From the NCBI GenBank assembly GCA_964436815.1, contig CAYTER010000072.1:1-8622 (forward strand): a stretch of 8,622 bases of DNA. The letters run 5' to 3'. Within the stretch, counting starts at the first letter, position 1. Every line of letters begins with the position of its first letter. Made by a program: the position numbers and the translations under genes. Shown one piece after another: positions 6,511-8,622 of this stretch. This stretch comes from UBA993 sp964436815. GTDB lineage: Bacteria > Bacillota > Dethiobacteria > DTU022. Under the pieces are notes generated by a model. That model was given only the letters and a program-made list of their open reading frames with translations, made no database searches and had not been told where the DNA came from.

Positions 6511-7522
6511 AATCTTCATATTTCTATTTGAATTGAGGTTTGGTAATCTGAAGCATCAATGGGCACTGATAGGCAGGGAGTTGTCCCTGGTTGAAAGTCG
6601 CTTGCAGCAGGTAGTTAATTCTGCCAGCACGGATGTAAAAAATGTTGGCGCATATCTTTTGGATGGTGCGGGAAAAAGAATCCGCCCCGCTCTTTTTCTT
6701 ATGGCCGCTTATCGGGCTGATCAGGATCTGGAGCATCTGGTTGACGCAGCAACAGCTTTTGAACTGCTACATACCGCCTCTTTGTTACATGATGATGTTA
6801 TCGATCAGGCCTTAACCCGTCGGGGCAAAGATGCTGCTCATATAAAATGGAGTAATAAGATTTCAGTTCTAACCGGAGATTATCTATTGAGCCAGGCTTT
6901 TAAAATGCTGGTCGCCTATCATAGCTGGCCGTTGATGAATGTTGTGGTCGATGTGGTTGAAAATATGGCTGAAGGTGAAGTGGAGCAGGCGTTTGCCAAT
7001 ATCAGTTCTGAACATCTCGAAGATAAATATTTTTCATGGATTGGCAAAAAGAGTGCGATTTTTTTTGCCGGTTGCTGTCAGGCCGGCTGCCTTATGGCTG
7101 ATGGTGATGAAATACAGCAGAAGATCTGGTCTGATTACGGTTTCAGCTTAGGTGTGGCCTTTCAACTTTTAGATGACTATCTTGACTACAGAGGCGAACA
7201 AAAGAAGACCGGAAAACCGTTATATGGTGATTTGACCAACAAGGTTATAACTTTGCCGCTGATTAGAGCGATCGTTACTGCTTCCGGCAATGGATTGCTA
7301 AAATGCTACCTGAAAAATGATCCTGACCATGAAGGATGCAGTATTGAGGAGATCGCCAAGATTGTGCTGAAAAGCGATGGCCTGGAATATACTTTGAGCA
7401 AGGCAGAAGAATATGCGAAGCGCTCAGTGATGTTGATTGGGAAACTTGAATTGCCGGGTACAGCTCAAAAAGAAATGGCTGCTGAACTGCCGCTGAGCCT
7501 AATAGAACAAAGTATTCAATAA
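6500..7522 (+). CDS. trans-polyprenyl diphosphate synthase (HepT/IspB-like)
   Basis: This enzyme elongates allylic diphosphates with isopentenyl diphosphate, making the side-chain precursor of quinones or another polyprenyl. The FARM motif DDVID (98-102) and SARM motif DDYLD (225-229) that bind magnesium are intact, as are GKRIRP (58-63) and GKPLYGDL (238-245). The residues 4 and 5 before the first Asp are small (S94, A93), which in this family favours long products, so a menaquinone-type chain is more likely than farnesyl or geranylgeranyl; this is inference. The start is uncertain: no in-frame ATG exists near the 5' end. TTG 6500 (340 residues, weak GGAAAG upstream, within a hairpin loop) adds an unusual Phe-rich head. 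TTG 6533 and CTG 6548 (324 residues, GAGG 9 nt upstream) give more family-like N-termini. It sits 26 nt after the methyltransferase gene. Confidence 0.9.
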   Translation: MFRQIFIFLFELRFGNLKHQWALIGRELSLVESRLQQVVNSASTDVKNVGAYLLDGAGKRIRPALFLMAAYRADQDLEHLVDAATAFELLHTASLLHDDVIDQALTRRGKDAAHIKWSNKISVLTGDYLLSQAFKMLVAYHSWPLMNVVVDVVENMAEGEVEQAFANISSEHLEDKYFSWIGKKSAIFFAGCCQAGCLMADGDEIQQKIWSDYGFSLGVAFQLLDDYLDYRGEQKKTGKPLYGDLTNKVITLPLIRAIVTASGNGLLKCYLKNDPDHEGCSIEEIAKIVLKSDGLEYTLSKAEEYAKRSVMLIGKLELPGTAQKEMAAELPLSLIEQSIQ

Positions 7523-7553
7523 CCGGAACTAGTGAAATACGGGGGACTTATAT

Positions 7554-8249
7554 ATGCCAGGTAATAATGTCTCAAAATCTGTAGTTAAGAGACTACCCGT
7601 TTATCTTCGGATCCTGGATCTACTGGTACAACGAAAAATTGAGATGGTTTCTTCGAAGGATTTAAGTAATGAATCCGGATTCACCGCTGAACAGATTCGT
7701 AAAGATCTTGCCTATTTCGGTGCTTTCGGTACTCGCGGAGCAGGTTATAATACCAGTTACCTGAGAGAAAAAGTAATAAAAATTATCGGGCTTGATAAAG
7801 TTATTGATACTATAGTGATTGGGGCCGGCAACCTGGGGACAGCACTCACCCGCTATAATTCGGCAAAAAATCCTTATGTTAATGTGATCGGGGTTTTTGA
7901 TCAGGATCCACGCCTGATTGGCAAAAAAATTGATAGTATTGATATCCACTCCATTGATGAGATCCCGTCATTTATAGCTGAGAATAAGATTAAAGTAGCA
8001 ATTATAGCCGTTCCCGCCGCCGCGGCCCAGGATGTAGCGAATCTGCTCACCGGACATGGCGTGAAAGCTATCTTAAATTTTGCCCCGGTCAAACTGAATG
8101 TTTCAGAAGGTGTGCATGTGCATAATGCTGACCTGACTATTGAGCTGCAAAGCCTAATTTATTATAGCTCCGCGGAAGAGGAACGTCTTAAAAGACTTAA
8201 ACAAGAGGTTAAAGCATCAAAATCTCCTAAAACACTATCGCTCGAATAA
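7554..8249 (+). CDS. rex: Redox-sensing transcriptional repressor Rex
   Basis: Rex is a homodimeric repressor that releases DNA when the NADH/NAD+ ratio rises, controlling fermentation and respiration genes in Gram-positive bacteria. The N-terminal winged helix (about 1-80) carries the DNA-recognition stretch EQIRKDLAYFGAFGTRG (46-62). The Rossmann domain has GAGNLG (90-95) for dinucleotide binding and FDQDP (115-119) after the second strand. The C-terminal helix, with many charged residues, fits the domain-swapped dimer of the family. Its 231 residues are slightly above the usual 210-215, owing to a Lys/Ser-rich tail. GGGGGA (7541-7546) precedes the ATG by 7 nt. It is probably co-transcribed with the prenyl synthase gene 31 nt upstream. 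No Rex operator (TTGTGAA-n-TTCACAA type) was found in the window, so autoregulation is not shown. Confidence 0.97.
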   Translation: MPGNNVSKSVVKRLPVYLRILDLLVQRKIEMVSSKDLSNESGFTAEQIRKDLAYFGAFGTRGAGYNTSYLREKVIKIIGLDKVIDTIVIGAGNLGTALTRYNSAKNPYVNVIGVFDQDPRLIGKKIDSIDIHSIDEIPSFIAENKIKVAIIAVPAAAAQDVANLLTGHGVKAILNFAPVKLNVSEGVHVHNADLTIELQSLIYYSSAEEERLKRLKQEVKASKSPKTLSLE

Positions 8250-8294
8250 ACCGATCAAATTTTATAAATTTATTGGATCAGAGCTTTAGCCGTG

Positions 8295-8323
8295 TTGACT
8301 TTTAAGAAGGCCTTCTGTATACT
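8295..8323 (+). promoter_or_regulatory. Strong sigma-A promoter for the tRNA cluster
   Basis: TTGACT (8295-8300) and TATACT (8318-8323) are separated by exactly 17 nt, each with a single deviation from consensus. Transcription would start near 8330, about 7 nt before tRNA-Asp. The spacer contains the 12-bp palindrome AGAAGGCCTTCT (8305-8316). No clear terminator for rex was found between its stop codon and this promoter. Confidence 0.85.
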
Positions 8324-8336
8324 TATTTATGCGCAT

Positions 8337-8413
8337 GGAGCTGTGGTGTAGTCGGTTAACATATCGGCCTGTCAAGCCGAAGACCGCGGGTTCGAGTCCC
8401 GTCAGCTCCGCCA
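8337..8413 (+). tRNA. tRNA-Asp (anticodon GTC)
   Basis: The 7-bp acceptor stem GGAGCTG/CAGCTCC pairs perfectly, with discriminator G8410 as expected for Asp and an encoded CCA (8411-8413). The anticodon stem TCGGC/GCCGA encloses the loop CTGTCAA, giving anticodon GTC. The T arm carries GGTTCGAGTCC. It is the first gene of the cluster. Confidence 0.97.
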
Positions 8414-8417
8414 TTTG

Positions 8418-8493
<76 letters not shown>

Positions 8494-8498
8494 GGTAT

Positions 8499-8573
8499 GC
8501 GGGAGTAGCTCAGTGGTAGAGCATCGCCTTGCCAAGGCGAGGGTCGCGAGTTCGAATCTCGTCTTCCGCTCCA
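8499..8573 (+). tRNA. tRNA-Gly (anticodon GCC)
   Basis: The acceptor stem GCGGGAG/CTTCCGC pairs with one G-T wobble; the discriminator is T8570, usual for bacterial tRNA-Gly, followed by an encoded CCA. The anticodon stem TCGCC/GGCGA encloses TTGCCAA, giving anticodon GCC. It follows tRNA-Phe after 5 nt and is itself followed by seven T residues. Confidence 0.97.
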
Positions 8574-8580
8574 TTTTTTT

Positions 8581-8622
8581 GGCGACATAGCCAAGTGGTA
8601 AGGCAGAGGACTGCAAATCCTT
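8581..8622 (+). tRNA. tRNA-Cys (anticodon GCA), 3' end cut by the window
   Basis: The visible 5' part starts with GGCGACA, has a D arm (AGCCAAGTGGTAAGGC) and an anticodon stem GAGGA/TCCTT around the loop CTGCAAA, giving anticodon GCA. The variable loop, T arm and acceptor 3' strand lie beyond the window. Confidence 0.92.

Noticed and set aside
6467..6532. Short + frame (21 codons from ATG 6467) overlapping the methyltransferase end and the prenyl synthase start
   Set aside because: There is no good ribosome binding site and no similarity to a known leader peptide. It was considered as a frameshifted start of the prenyl synthase, but it does not resemble that family's N-terminus.
7523..7553. 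Possible Rex operator upstream of rex (AGTGAAATA)
   Set aside because: Only a weak half-site is present, with no inverted partner, so it does not meet the Rex box pattern.
8250..8294. AT-rich partial symmetry after rex as a terminator
   Set aside because: The arms around AAATTTTATAAATTT are AT-only and imperfect, with no GC stem and no trailing T run.

Overview
The window looks like chromosomal DNA of an anaerobic, low-to-moderate GC Gram-positive bacterium (Firmicutes, Clostridia-like). This is inferred from strong AAGGAGG-type ribosome binding sites, several TTG/GTG starts, a Rex redox repressor, a YtqB/MnmM-type methyltransferase, a DUF503 (YlxP) protein and a tRNA array whose genes encode their own CCA ends. 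The species cannot be named from the sequence. All genes are on the + strand and packed tightly. No insertion sequence, phage gene, CRISPR array or toxin-antitoxin pair was seen.

Region 1 (1-2714) holds two tandem, divergent members of the phenylacetate-CoA ligase / coenzyme F390 synthetase branch of adenylate-forming enzymes. The first is cut by the window edge. The pair ends at a strong intrinsic terminator. Both proteins have an altered ATP-loop motif, and the second has also lost several other hallmark residues, so the two may not be equivalent catalysts.

Region 2 (2715-4367) is a two-component system with its own promoter: a soluble PAS-HisKA-HATPase histidine kinase and a stand-alone CheY-like receiver, closed by a second terminator. 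The kinase starts at a TTG. Its ribosome binding site can pair with a complementary arm that lies inside the promoter, so it would be hidden only in read-through transcripts.

Region 3 (4413-8249) looks like a five-gene operon with gaps of 16-31 nt: a radical SAM protein with a CX4CX2C cluster motif, a DUF503 protein, an rRNA_methylase-family (MnmM-like) methyltransferase, a long-chain trans-polyprenyl diphosphate synthase, and Rex. The prenyl synthase fits quinone side-chain synthesis and Rex senses NADH/NAD+, so the operon has a plausible respiratory/redox theme. The jobs of the radical SAM and DUF503 proteins are unknown.

Region 4 (8295-8622) is a near-consensus promoter driving tRNA-Asp(GTC), tRNA-Phe(GAA), tRNA-Gly(GCC) and tRNA-Cys(GCA), the last cut by the window end. 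No stretch over 300 bases lacks a gene; the longest gap (2667-2836, 170 nt) holds a terminator, repeats and a promoter.
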